64,000 bases of DNA, taken from Roseiarcus sp963696665 (GTDB lineage: Bacteria; Pseudomonadota; Alphaproteobacteria; Rhizobiales; Beijerinckiaceae). The notes beneath the pieces are model-generated. The model ran no database searches, had not been told where the DNA came from, and saw only the letters and a list, made by a program, of their open reading frames with translations. Positions within the stretch are counted from its first letter, which is position 1, and each line of letters opens with the position of its first letter. Below are positions 35,607-44,318 of this stretch, piece after piece. Both the position numbers and the translations under genes were made by a program. The DNA is taken from positions 62,001 to 126,000 of the forward strand of contig CAVOLE010000008.1 in assembly GCA_963696665.1 (NCBI GenBank). Direction: 5' to 3'.

Positions 35607-36451
35607 CCGAGGCAGACTTGCGGCGCAGACGCGCGCAAGCGCCGGCGTTTCTCAAAGTTTCGTTCTGGTCGGCGAAGCAACTCGCGATCCTGAGCGGATT
35701 CGCGCGGGCCGCGCTCGGTTCGCTGGGTCCACAGTTTTGCGTAAGCTCCATCGAGGATCGCAGCGGCGAGGCCGATCAATTCGCCAAGTCGCTGAGCGCT
35801 CGCATCGACACCCTGCGCGCCGCGCAGTCGCAATATCTCTTGTTCGAGCAGATGGGCGTGCTCGTCTACGCCCTCAACGCTTCCGGCCTCGCGGCGGCGG
35901 GCTCATCGCAGCACGACACGTTGAGCAGCCTCTATCAACTCTCTCTGCTCGACCGCTCGACCTCGGTGCGCCAGATGATCGGCGAATTGGCGAGGGCGAA
36001 AGAGCTCACCTATCGCGAGACTTCGGACAAATATGGCGCGCTCATCGCGGCCGCGCGGAAGGATGTGTCGCTCGCTTCCTATCAGGCGGTGGACGATTTC
36101 GAAACTGAGACCGTGCGGCGAGCGGACGCGCTGATGGCGCGCCTGCAGGGCGCCCTTCTCGCCGCCGCACGCGCAAAAGGCGAACTGGACGCACTCGCCG
36201 CCAGGCGCAAGCTTCAACTCATTGTGGTCATGACGCTCGGATCGACGCTACTCCTGGCGGCGAACCTCATGTCCGAGAAGACCCGGGCTCAAGCCGAAAC
36301 GCCGGCGTCCTCCGACGAGGTCGCCGCCGCGGAGTGGCTCATCGAACTCGCCATGCGGGAATCGAAGGCGCTCGGCGACGGGAAGGCAGGCGAGATGGGC
36401 GAAGCGCCGGCGCCTCCTGAGGCGAAGGAGGAGACCTCGAAGGTCAATTGA
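35603..36451 (+). CDS. Membrane protein, second of a tandem pair
   Basis: A 282-aa paralogue of the preceding gene. Corresponding segments: KYGALIAAARKDVSLASYQAVDDFE against the YGALVEAERANFNIDTY block, and RRKLQLIVVMTLGSTLLLAANLM against VLKLLAVTMLGSALVFVATM. The N-terminal hydrophobic region is weaker, and the tail after the last helix is about 65 residues long and acidic (EEVAAAEW, EAKEETSKVN). The pair may form a hetero-oligomer. The 3' end overlaps the convergent DUF1344 gene by 8 bp. Confidence 0.7.
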   Translation: MTEADLRRRRAQAPAFLKVSFWSAKQLAILSGFARAALGSLGPQFCVSSIEDRSGEADQFAKSLSARIDTLRAAQSQYLLFEQMGVLVYALNASGLAAAGSSQHDTLSSLYQLSLLDRSTSVRQMIGELARAKELTYRETSDKYGALIAAARKDVSLASYQAVDDFETETVRRADALMARLQGALLAAARAKGELDALAARRKLQLIVVMTLGSTLLLAANLMSEKTRAQAETPASSDEVAAAEWLIELAMRESKALGDGKAGEMGEAPAPPEAKEETSKVN

Positions 36452-36713
36452 CCACAGGGGTAATGGTCGAGGCCTCGACGGTCCCGCCGAATCCCGACGT
36501 GATCACCCTGACCTTCTGACCGGGCTTCACGCGCTTGATGTTGACGCCGCGCGCGACCTTGTAAGTCGAGCCGTCTTGCAATGTGATGGCATGCTGCATC
36601 AGGTCGACGGACTTTATTCTCCCGGTCGTCCTGTGGGTCGTGTCCGCCGCAAGCGCGACAGTCGTCGCGCTCAGAATTCCCACAGTGACGAACACGCTGA
36701 GCATTTTAATCAT
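36444..36713 (-). CDS. DUF1344 exported small protein
   Basis: An 89-aa protein with a signal peptide (MIKMLSVFVTVGILSATTVALAA). The mature part TGRIKSVDLMQHAITLQDG and GQKVRVI is the OB-like DUF1344 core. The start is ATG 36713. Function unknown; probably a small envelope protein. Confidence 0.8.
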   Translation of the reverse strand: MIKMLSVFVTVGILSATTVALAADTTHRTTGRIKSVDLMQHAITLQDGSTYKVARGVNIKRVKPGQKVRVITSGFGGTVEASTITPVVN

Positions 36714-36805
36714 CGACACAACCTTTCCCTCGAGGGCTCGCTCGCATTGAACCTGCAAGCATCCGTTCATGGCGCTCTGATGGCGTCAAGCGGGCGCCCG
36801 CAGGC

Positions 36806-37633
36806 TCAGCCTTCGCTCTGGTGGCCGCCGGTCAGCGGCACGAAGGGAATGACCTTGCCGCCGAAAATGTCGGAGCGCGCGACCGAAAGGGCGCCGTCCG
36901 CGCCGACCTTCTTGACCACCTTGAGGATGTGCTGCGCGCCCGGCGGGCCAACCGGAATGACCATAAGGCCGCTCGGCTTCAATTGCTGCAAGAGCGGCGG
37001 CGGGATGTGGTCGATGCCGCAGGTGACGATGATCTTGTCGAATGGCGCCGCCTCTTCCCAGCCATAATAGCCGTCGGCGCTTCGGGTCGTGATCACGGAA
37101 TATTCGCGGTAGCCCGCCCCGATCAGCCGATCGTAGACGCCGCGGGTGCGCTGGGCGAGCTCGGGAATGATTTCGATCGAATGGACGTGGGGCGTCAGAT
37201 AGGTGAGCAGCGCCGACTGAAAACCGGAGCCCGTGCCGATCTCGAGCACCTTGTCGCTGCCGCGAATATTGAGCGCGCTGGTCATGCGGCCCATCGTGCC
37301 GGGGGGCGTGATGGTGACGCCGAAACCGATGTCGAGGTAGTGCCCGACATAGGCGTTGTCCCGGTCCCCGGGCAGGCAGAACTCTTGGCGCGGCGTCATC
37401 AGGAAGGCGCGCTTGTCGGAAGGCGTCCAGAGGTCATTGAAACTGAGCAGCACCTCATAACGGTCCCAGCGCCGCTCGAGATATTTGGCATCCTCCGCCG
37501 GGCGATTGGCGGTCATCCAGGCGACGAATGCGGCCTTGCTCGAAAGCGGCGGGCCCTCCGCGGCCAGGGCCGCGAGCGGCGAGGAAGCGGCGACGGCGGC
37601 GGCCGCGCCAAGCAGAAATTCGCGTCTGAGCAT
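36806..37633 (-). CDS. Tat-exported protein-L-isoaspartate methyltransferase-like protein
   Basis: A 275-aa protein. The N-terminus LRREFLLGAAAAVAASSPLA is a twin-arginine signal peptide. The methyltransferase domain has motif I VLEIGTGSGFQSALL, DKIIVTCGIDHIPP and LKPSGLMVIPVG as in PCMT enzymes that repair isoaspartate. A leading domain (residues 30-95) with YLERRWDRYEVLL is extra. Export would place a SAM-dependent enzyme in the periplasm, where SAM supply is not known; the activity is therefore doubtful. Start ATG 37633. Confidence 0.8.
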   Translation of the reverse strand: MLRREFLLGAAAAVAASSPLAALAAEGPPLSSKAAFVAWMTANRPAEDAKYLERRWDRYEVLLSFNDLWTPSDKRAFLMTPRQEFCLPGDRDNAYVGHYLDIGFGVTITPPGTMGRMTSALNIRGSDKVLEIGTGSGFQSALLTYLTPHVHSIEIIPELAQRTRGVYDRLIGAGYREYSVITTRSADGYYGWEEAAPFDKIIVTCGIDHIPPPLLQQLKPSGLMVIPVGPPGAQHILKVVKKVGADGALSVARSDIFGGKVIPFVPLTGGHQSEG

Positions 37634-37743
37634 CAAGGCTCCTTCAAGCGAGCGTCTCAACGATTCGCGCGGTGTCTACCACAAATTTGTCCGGAATTCG
37701 GGGCAAGCCCCACGCCGATTGGCGGGGGAGCGGCGATGGGCGC

Positions 37744-38592
37744 CTAGCGCTTGAGCCGAGCCGCCAGGAAGGCGCGCAGCTCCCTCCAAGATCTCTGAGC
37801 CGCGTTGCGGTCATAGGCGAGCGTCATCCCCATGACCTTTGCGCCACCGCCAAACTCTGCAAGGTCAAAGCCGTGCGCCGCGCCCGGGTAGGCGACGAAC
37901 CTCGCCATGCCTGGCGCTTGCCGCTTCGCCAACTCGGCGCAATCCGCCGCGGGCGTCACCTCGTCCTTCGCGCCGACGAGAATCAGGGTGGGGATGTCGA
38001 CCGCAGCGCCCGCGACATTGGCGCAGGGAGGATAAAAAGCCGCCGCCACCCGAAAGGCCGCGCCATGGTCGCCGGCCGACCTCGTCCCGCCGCCCGTGGC
38101 GATCTTAAGCGCCGTGTCGCCTCCCTGCGAGAACCCGACCGCCGCGACGCGCTCAGCCTCGACGTAAGGAAGGCTGGTGAGATAGTTGAGAGCGCCATAA
38201 GCGTCGGCCAATGCTGGCTTGAAGTCGACGGCGCAGGTCTCTTTGAGGCCGCGCGTCGCAAAGTCGTCAACGTATAGAGCGACATAGCCCCAGGTCGCGA
38301 TCCGCTCGCCGATCGCAGCGCGCTCGGCCGGGAGGCCGAGACAGCTGTGCAGAAGAACGACGGCCGGGAAAGGGCCTGCGCCCTTGGGCCTCGTCAGATA
38401 GCCCTGGATCGGCTCGCCCTGGCCGGCGCTCGCGAACCTGACCAGTTCATCTGCTTGGGCAGGCGCGCAGACGGCTAGGAGCGCGAATAGGGCCGCGGCG
38501 GCGAGCCGCGTGGCGCTGAAACTGTGCAATGCGCTCCCTCTTGAGCCGACTGAAGGCCCAAGCAAAAGGCGGCGCCGGCGTGCGCTCGTCAA
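37744..38592 (-). CDS. Exported dienelactone-hydrolase-family enzyme
   Basis: Alpha/beta hydrolase of 282 aa with a signal-like hydrophobic stretch (residues 28-46, cleavage after QADE region). The nucleophile elbow is VGFSQGGD (serine, where classic dienelactone hydrolases use cysteine), the acid strand is LVGAKDEVTP and the histidine is in YPGAAHGFD. The substrate is unknown. The start is the first available ATG; the true one may be up to 25 codons later. Confidence 0.8.
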   Translation of the reverse strand: MTSARRRRLLLGPSVGSRGSALHSFSATRLAAAALFALLAVCAPAQADELVRFASAGQGEPIQGYLTRPKGAGPFPAVVLLHSCLGLPAERAAIGERIATWGYVALYVDDFATRGLKETCAVDFKPALADAYGALNYLTSLPYVEAERVAAVGFSQGGDTALKIATGGGTRSAGDHGAAFRVAAAFYPPCANVAGAAVDIPTLILVGAKDEVTPAADCAELAKRQAPGMARFVAYPGAAHGFDLAEFGGGAKVMGMTLAYDRNAAQRSWRELRAFLAARLKR

Positions 38593-38707
38593 GCGCCCCG
38601 ATCCTCATTGTCTCAAGGGGGCGCAGGTCTTGGTCTCAAGCGGGCGCAGGTCTTGCGCACGCGGCCGTTTCCCTTAAGAGCGGAATTCGGCTAAGAGACC
38701 AGCCAAC

Positions 38708-38784
38708 GCGCCCGTAGCTCAGCTGGATAGAGCGTTGCCCTCCGAAGGCAGAGGCCACAGGTTCGAATCCTGTCGGGCGCGCCA
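38708..38784 (+). tRNA. tRNA-Arg (anticodon CCG)
   Basis: Full cloverleaf: acceptor GCGCCCG pairing with CGGGCGC, D-arm GCTC...GAGC, anticodon arm TTGCC-CTCCGAA-GGCAG giving anticodon CCG, T-arm ACAGG-TTCGAAT-CCTGT, discriminator G and encoded CCA. It is immediately followed by the ruined ectoine cluster on the opposite strand. Confidence 0.95.
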
Positions 38785-38864
38785 ATGATCTCAATAAGTT
38801 AACGGAGAGCTCTGCCGGGAGCTTTGAGATTTGGGCTTCCCCGCAGCGCGGGGATGTCCTCGTT

Positions 38865-39262
38865 TCAACTTGTCAGCACGGAATTGAGGAACTCTCGCGT
38901 GCGCGGCTGTGTCGGATTCGAGAATATCTGATCCGGCGAACCCTGCTCCACAATGCGGCCTTTGTCGAAGAAGCAGACGCGGTCGGAGACTTCGCGAGCA
39001 AAGCGCATCTCGTGCGTGACGAGCAGCATCGTGAGATCGTGCGCCCTTGAGCAAGTCCGCGGATGACCCCCAGAACTTCGCCAACGAGTTGCGGGTCGAG
39101 CGCTGAGGTCGGCTCGTCGAAGAGAAGCACGCGCGGCCGCATGGCGAGGGCGCGAGCGATCGCCACCCGCTGCTGCTGGCCGCCGGAAAGTTGGCTCGGG
39201 AAATGATCCTCCTTGTCGGCGAGCCCGACGAGTCGCAAGAGCTCGCTACGGTCTCCGGGCCG
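38865..39262 (-). pseudogene. Remnant of ectoine ABC transporter ATPase (EhuA-like)
   Basis: 3' part of a polar-amino-acid-type ABC ATPase. It keeps LLRLVGLADKEDHFPSQLSGGQQQRVAIARAL, with Walker B VLLFDEPTSALDP, then a one-base loss near 39042 after which AHDLTMLLVTHEMRFAREVSD continues to the end FLNSVLTS. Everything before this point, including Walker A, is missing. The remnant is fused in frame to the middle of the doeA remnant. Confidence 0.8.
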
Positions 39263-40278
39263 CAAACTCATCGTGCGCTCGCCCCAATCAGGCGGGTAGC
39301 TCACGCCGATCGGGTATCCGGTGCGGTTGTCCTTGACGATTCCGTAGCGCTTCAGGACCGAAAAGAAGGCGTTGGCGATGTCCTCGCAGGCATTTCCCGG
39401 CTTCGCGGCCGCAAGCCCCGCCTCCATGCCCTCGAGCGTCGCCTTTTCCGCGTCGAGGAAAGCTTGTGTTGGCTTGCCGAGGAACACGGTGCGCGACAAG
39501 GGGCAGTGATAGCGTTTGTAGCAGCCCGCGATCTAAAAGAAGGTGCCTTCGCCTTGGTTCAGCGGCTTGTCGTCCCAGGTGAGATGCGCCGCCGCCGCAT
39601 CCGGCCCCGACGGCAAAAGCGGCACGATAGCCGGATAGTCGCCGCCAATCTTTTCGACTCCGCGCAAGCTGGCGCCATAGATCTCGGCCGCCAGGTCGGT
39701 CTTGCGCATGCCGGGCTCGATGGTCTCGACGATGCGGGCATGCATGGCTGCAACGATCTTGCCGGCCTTGCGCATATAGTCGAGCTCGGCAGGGCTCTTG
39801 ACGGCGCGCCGCCAATTCACAAGCGCGGTCGCATCCTTGAATTCGGCGTTCGGCAAATGCTTTTGCAGCGATGCGAATGCGGCGGCCGAGAAATAGCAAT
39901 TGTCCATCTCGACGCCGATCACGGCCCTACCCCAACCTCGCTTCGTAATGACCTCAGCCAGGAATCCATGGGGTGACGCTCGGTCGACTGCACGTGATGG
40001 TCGGCATAACCGATGATATTGTCCTGGCTCAGATAGGTGGTGCGATAGGCGCCCTGGGCGTCCTGCCCTCGTCCGTACCAGACAGGCTCGCCGTCTTTGG
40101 CGATGAGAACGCATTGATGAACATAGAAGGACCAGCCGTCATAGCCGGTGAGCCAGTTCATGTTCGAGGGGTCGGACACAACGAGCAGGTCGACGCCGAG
40201 CCGCTCCATCGCCTCGCGTGTTTTGTGCAATCGCTGGGCGAATTCGGTTCTCGAAAAATTTAACGTAGGTTCGATCAC
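39263..40278 (-). pseudogene. Remnant of ectoine hydrolase DoeA/EutD (M24 peptidase fold)
   Basis: Begins at GTG 40278 with VIEPTLNFSRTEFAQRLHKTREAM and the family block PSNMNWLTGYDGWSFYVHQ. A one-base loss near 39960 interrupts HPMD...LAEVITKRGWGRAVIGVEMDN. A nonsense codon TAG at 39535-39533 sits inside GTFF-x-IAGCYKRYH. The gene then runs on to NRTGYPIGVSYPPDWGERTMSLRPGD and is truncated at about residue 335 of 390 by the ABC ATPase remnant. Three independent lesions make this real decay. Confidence 0.85.
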
Positions 40279-40854
40279 GCGACCGCCTTTCGCGGCCAGC
40301 GGCCCGCGACGATGTCGCCATGGAGACCGGCGTCGATGTTCCGCCCCGACAGCAGCGGGACGCTTGGGCCGCGCAAGCGAACCTTGTCGAGGAGCAGCGC
40401 CGCGATGGCGACGGCGCCCGCTCGATGAGGCCTTGCTCGCGCGCCAGGCGATCGACTTCGATCTGAGCTTCATCCTGCGAGCAGCCGATGATGCGAACCT
40501 CGGCGCCGAGCGCACGGACGGCTCGACTTTGTTCGACGGAACGAGCGCTGACATGCAGACTATGGCGCGGACGCCGGCCTCCCGCGCGCCATAAGCGACG
40601 GCGCGGCCGTGATTGCCGGTCGAGGCTGTGACGAGGCCCTTGGCCCGGTCCTGCTCGGGCAGACACAAAACCGCGTTGAGGGCGCCGCGCAGCTTGAAGC
40701 TGCCGGTTTTCTGTTGCGTCTCGAGCTTCAGATGGACGGGATGACCGGTCCTTCGGCTGAGCGAGGCGGAAGGACGAAGCGGGGTCGCCGCTACACGAGC
40801 AGCGATCCGGGTCCGAGCGGCTTCAATCTCGCGAAGGGCGACGGCGCCTTGCAC
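40276..40854 (-). pseudogene. Remnant of hydroxyectoine-utilization dehydratase EutB
   Basis: Threonine-dehydratase-like PLP enzyme, internally deleted. The N-terminal part has REIEAARTRIAARVAATPLRPS, the PLP lysine block KTGSFKLRGALNAVL and TASTGNHGRAVAYGAREAGVRA. After a shift near VPSNKVE it reads VRALGAEVRIIGCSQDEAQIEVDRL, then jumps to the C-terminal region LLLDKVRLRGPSVPLLSGRNID. About 130 codons are absent between. The TGA overlaps the doeA GTG, as expected of an operon. Confidence 0.82.
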
Positions 40855-41236
40855 GCGCTCAGGCCTTCCCGGCCGAGCCCCGACGGCCGCCACAGCCGCA
40901 ATCCCGTCGCATCGCCGCTCCGATCTTCAAGACCAATTGGATGGTCGCGACGGAGCTTGATCCTGTCAATCGGATTATTGGATCCATGACAATTTTGAAA
41001 CGCTCACGCGATCGGTCCGGCGTGCTTGAAAGTCTCAAGGGTACCGCCTCCCATTGCAGTAGCCGAGGACCGGTAAGGCCGCTATTCTCTCGTTCGGCCC
41101 GCCGACAAAGAGGCGTCGGGAGAGCCATCCGGCGGGCGCTTCGACCGGCTGCTCGAACATCATCGCAACTGTCGCGTTAAGGCGATAGGCCGCGTCTTCG
41201 ATAGCGACCCATCTGCGCTCAGCATGGGAGGCCGAT
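40855..41236. other. Gap between the ectoine remnants and ftsH
   Basis: No gene seen. The left part may contain the eroded 5' region of eutB or a lost upstream regulator gene; it codes for nothing recognisable. CTTGAAA at 41025-41031 with CCCAT at 41050-41054 vaguely recalls a heat-shock promoter for ftsH but the spacing is too long to trust. Confidence 0.4.
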
Positions 41237-43191
41237 ATGCTCGACACGCCGACCAAGGACATAAAACCCGCGCCCGGTTGGCGCGTGCCGCGGTTTCTCC
41301 GCTTCGGCGACGACGGCGGCGAGACGGCGCGGCCGAAAGCCACGAAGCCGCCTAGAGAGCCCGAGGATCGAAGGCGCCACTTCGCAATCTGGTACGTCTT
41401 TGCGGCCTTCCTCGGCGTTATGCTGATCCAGTACCTATGGCTGGTCTACACGCAAGTCGAGACCATTCCGTACAGTCAGTTCGAGCAGCTGCTCAATGAG
41501 AACAAGATTTCCGAAGTCCTGGTCGGTAACGATTCTATCCAGGGCACGCTGAAGCAGCCGCTCCCGGACGGCCGGAAGCTATTCTACACGGTGCGGGTCG
41601 ATCCTGCGCTGGCCGAGATGCTGAAAGCGCACGGCGTCAAGATCACCGGCGCGCCGTCGAGCAATTTTCTCTCGACGATCCTGTCCTGGGCGCTGCCGAT
41701 TTTTCTCTTCTACCTGATCTGGACCTATGGGATCCGCCACATGGCCGAGCGGCAGGGGCTCGGCGGTCTGATGACGATCGGCAAATCGCGCGCCAAGATC
41801 TATGTCGAAACCGACACCAAGGTGACGTTCAAAGACGTCGCCGGGGTCGACGAGGCGAAATACGAATTGCAGGAGGTTGTCGCCTTCCTGCGCGATCCGA
41901 AATCGTTCGGCCGGCTTGGCGCCCGCATCCCCAAAGGCGTGCTGCTGTCGGACCGCCGGGCACCGGAAAGACGCTGCTGGCGCGCGCTGTCGCCGGCGAA
42001 GCGGGCGTGCCGTTTTTCTCGATCTCGGGCTCCGAATTCGTCGAGATGTTCGTCGGCGTCGGCGCCGCGCGCGTTCGCGACCTGTTCGAGCAGGCGCGGA
42101 AGGCGGCGCCCTGCATCATATTCATCGACGAGCTCGACGCGTTGGGGCGAAGCCGCGCCTCGGGCGCTTACGCCGGCGGCTACGACGAGAAGGAGCAGAC
42201 GCTCAATCAGTTGCTCGCCGAGCTCGACGGCTTCGATTCGACGAGCGGCGTGATCCTGCTCGGCGCCACCAATCGCCCGGAGGTGCTCGATCCGGCCCTG
42301 CTCAGGCCAGGGCGTTTCGACCGCCAGGTGCTGGTCGACCGGCCGGACCGCGCGGGTCGGCTGCAGATCCTCAAGGTCCACGTCGCCAAGATCCGCCTCG
42401 CGGACGGCGTCGATCTCGACCAGATCGCCGGACTGACGACCGGATTCACTGGCGCTGATCTCGCCAACCTGGTCAACGAGGCCGCCATCGTGGCGACGCG
42501 GCGCAAGGCCGACGCGGTGACGCTCGACGATTTCACCGCGGCGATCGAACGCATCGTCGCGGGGCTCGAAAAGAAGAGCCGCGTGCTCGGCCCGGCGGAA
42601 CGCAGCCGCGTCGCCCATCACGAAATGGGCCATGCACTGGTCGCCGCGACCCTGCCGGGCGTCGATCCGGTCCATAAGGTGTCGATCATTCCGCGCGGCG
42701 TCGGCGCGCTCGGCTATACGATGCAGCGGCCGACCGAGGATCGCTTTCTGCTGGGTCGCCAGGAGCTGGAGAACCGCATCGCGGTGCTGATGGGCGGCCG
42801 CGCCTCGGAGGCGCTGGTCTATGAGGGCGAAGTGTCGACGGGGGCTGCCGACGACCTGCAGCGCGCGACCCAGATCGCAACGGAAATGGTCACTCGCTAT
42901 GGCATGAACGAGACGATCGGACAGCGCACATACGCGCCGACGCCGCCCCAGCCGTTCCTGGCCGGGGCTGTTCCCGAGCGCATCGACGCCTCGGACGCCA
43001 CTGAGCGCGAGATCGACGTCGCGGTGCGCGACCTGGTGGCGAAGGCCCTCGGCCGGGCGACCGACATCCTGCGCTCGCGCCGCGCCGATCTTGACGAAGG
43101 CGCGCGCCTGCTGCTCGCGAAGGAGACCCTGACCGCCGATCAATTCCCCGCGATCCGCCCGGTCACGCAGCCGGTAGAGCCTGCGGCGTGA
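41237..43191 (+). CDS. ftsH: ATP-dependent zinc metalloprotease FtsH paralogue (frameshifted)
   Basis: Membrane AAA+ protease of about 650 aa once corrected. Two membrane helices (around residues 52-70 and 150-170) flank the periplasmic segment PYSQFEQLLNENKISEV. One G is missing near 41948, inside the Walker A entry: GVLL, shift, GPPGTGKTLLARAVAGEAGVPFF. Walker B is CIIFIDELDALG, the second region of homology NRPEVLDPALLRPGRFDRQV, and the zinc site VAHHEMGHAL. The N-terminus and short C-terminus mark it as a secondary FtsH and not the tilS-linked copy. It stands alone. Confidence 0.9.
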
Positions 43192-43642
43192 GTCCCCCGA
43201 CTGCAACGCCCGCCGCCGCAATCGGAGGAGCGGAGGGCCGGGACTCATAAACCAAAATACGTTTACGCGGGTGGAAAATCGCCGCGCTCCTACCTACATG
43301 TGAGTCAACGCGGCCCGCGCCGGCCCTCGAAGCGGCGCCCCGCACACACAGGCGAAAAGGCCACGCGGTTTCCCCTTACCGCGCCGCCGTCCGCTGAGGG
43401 CCAAGTCGCCGGCTCAAATCCCCTTGGGCCGGCGACACTGGGGCCGACTTCCGCTCGCGGCATCCTTCGGTCTAGCCACATTTTTGCCTTGTGGGATGTG
43501 CACGGTACAGCCAGGGCCGGGCGCGCGTTCCCCGCACCGCTCGCGCGAAAGCCCTGGAAGGGCGTTCCCGGCCCCCGTGCACGCGCGCTTATTGATGCGG
43601 CCAAGTCTTTCGCTTAACCGCTAAAGTATAACCGGAAGCGGC
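43192..43642. other. Gene-free stretch with a 9-bp-arm hairpin
   Basis: No coding signal on either strand. GTCGCCGGC (43405-43413) and GCCGGCGAC (43428-43436) form a perfect 9-bp stem with a 14-nt loop. The loop contains TCAAATCC, vaguely like a tRNA T-loop, but no other arm of a tRNA is present. It could be the ftsH terminator. Confidence 0.5.
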
Positions 43643-44128
43643 TCAGTAGCTGGCGTGGGCAGGCGCCGGGGCTCCAAAAGCGCCGCCCACCACCTCGAAC
43701 GGCGCGCCGGCCACTGTCCCGGCCGCATTGAACGGCGCGGCGAACGGAGCGCCATAGGCGTAGCCCCCCGGGCCGCCGAAGAGCGCCGACACGCCGCCTA
43801 ACACGCCGCCCACGATCCCCTGCACAATCATGCCCGCGCCCGTAAAAACTCCCCCGACGGCATAGCCGGTTCCGCCTACGACATTGCCGACCGCCGCTGC
43901 CGGCCCCGCCACGGGCCCCCAGCCGTAGGTCGGGCTCTGCACGACCGCCGGGGCCTGTTCTGGCGCATGAACGACGATATTACGACCCTCGGTATAGTGG
44001 TGGCGATAGTGGTGAGTGTAGTGTCGGTGCGCGTAGTGCTCTTGCGCAGACGCCGGAGCGGCGATGGCGAACGCCAGCGTCGTCATCCCGACCGTCGCCC
44101 CGGACAGAAGAAGATTGCTGAATGGCAT
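43643..44128 (-). CDS. Exported His/Gly-rich protein
   Basis: A 161-aa protein with a signal peptide (MPFSNLLLSGATVGMTTLAFAIAA, then ASAQ). The mature N-terminus is histidine-rich (EHYAHRHYTHHYRHHYTEG) and could bind metal; the rest is a Gly/Ala-rich low-complexity segment with a hydrophobic stretch (VGGVFTGAGMIVQGIVGGVLGG). No family recognised. A promoter region upstream is the gap to galT. Confidence 0.7.
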   Translation of the reverse strand: MPFSNLLLSGATVGMTTLAFAIAAPASAQEHYAHRHYTHHYRHHYTEGRNIVVHAPEQAPAVVQSPTYGWGPVAGPAAAVGNVVGGTGYAVGGVFTGAGMIVQGIVGGVLGGVSALFGGPGGYAYGAPFAAPFNAAGTVAGAPFEVVGGAFGAPAPAHASY

Positions 44129-44318
44129 GAGACCAACTCCTTTAGCTCGCCGCTATCGTTCAAAATTGAGTTTTCGAGTTTTTTGTACGGCTTGGTACCC
44201 CGAGCGGGCGCCCAAGATCAAGCCATGGATCAGGAGAGGCCCCAGCGTGACCGTAGGGCGCTGCCGCCTTGGCGTCCAGGAGCGCGTCCTCTCGGGCTCG
44301 GCAACCTCGCCGCGACGC

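Noticed and set aside
38708..38784. Attachment-site duplication of the tRNA-Arg 3' end
   Set aside because: I looked for a second copy of the CCTGTCGGGCGCGCCA end within the window and did not see one, so tRNA-targeted integration stays unproven.
41025..41054. Heat-shock promoter for ftsH
   Set aside because: CTTGAAA and CCCAT are present but 18 bp apart, longer than the usual spacing, and far from the start codon.
41800..43248. Open frame of 482 codons opposite ftsH
   Set aside because: Antisense shadow of the AAA+ and protease domains; no family motif.
43405..43436. tRNA-like T-arm
   Set aside because: Only a hairpin with a loop resembling TTCAAAT; no acceptor, D or anticodon arm can be placed around it.
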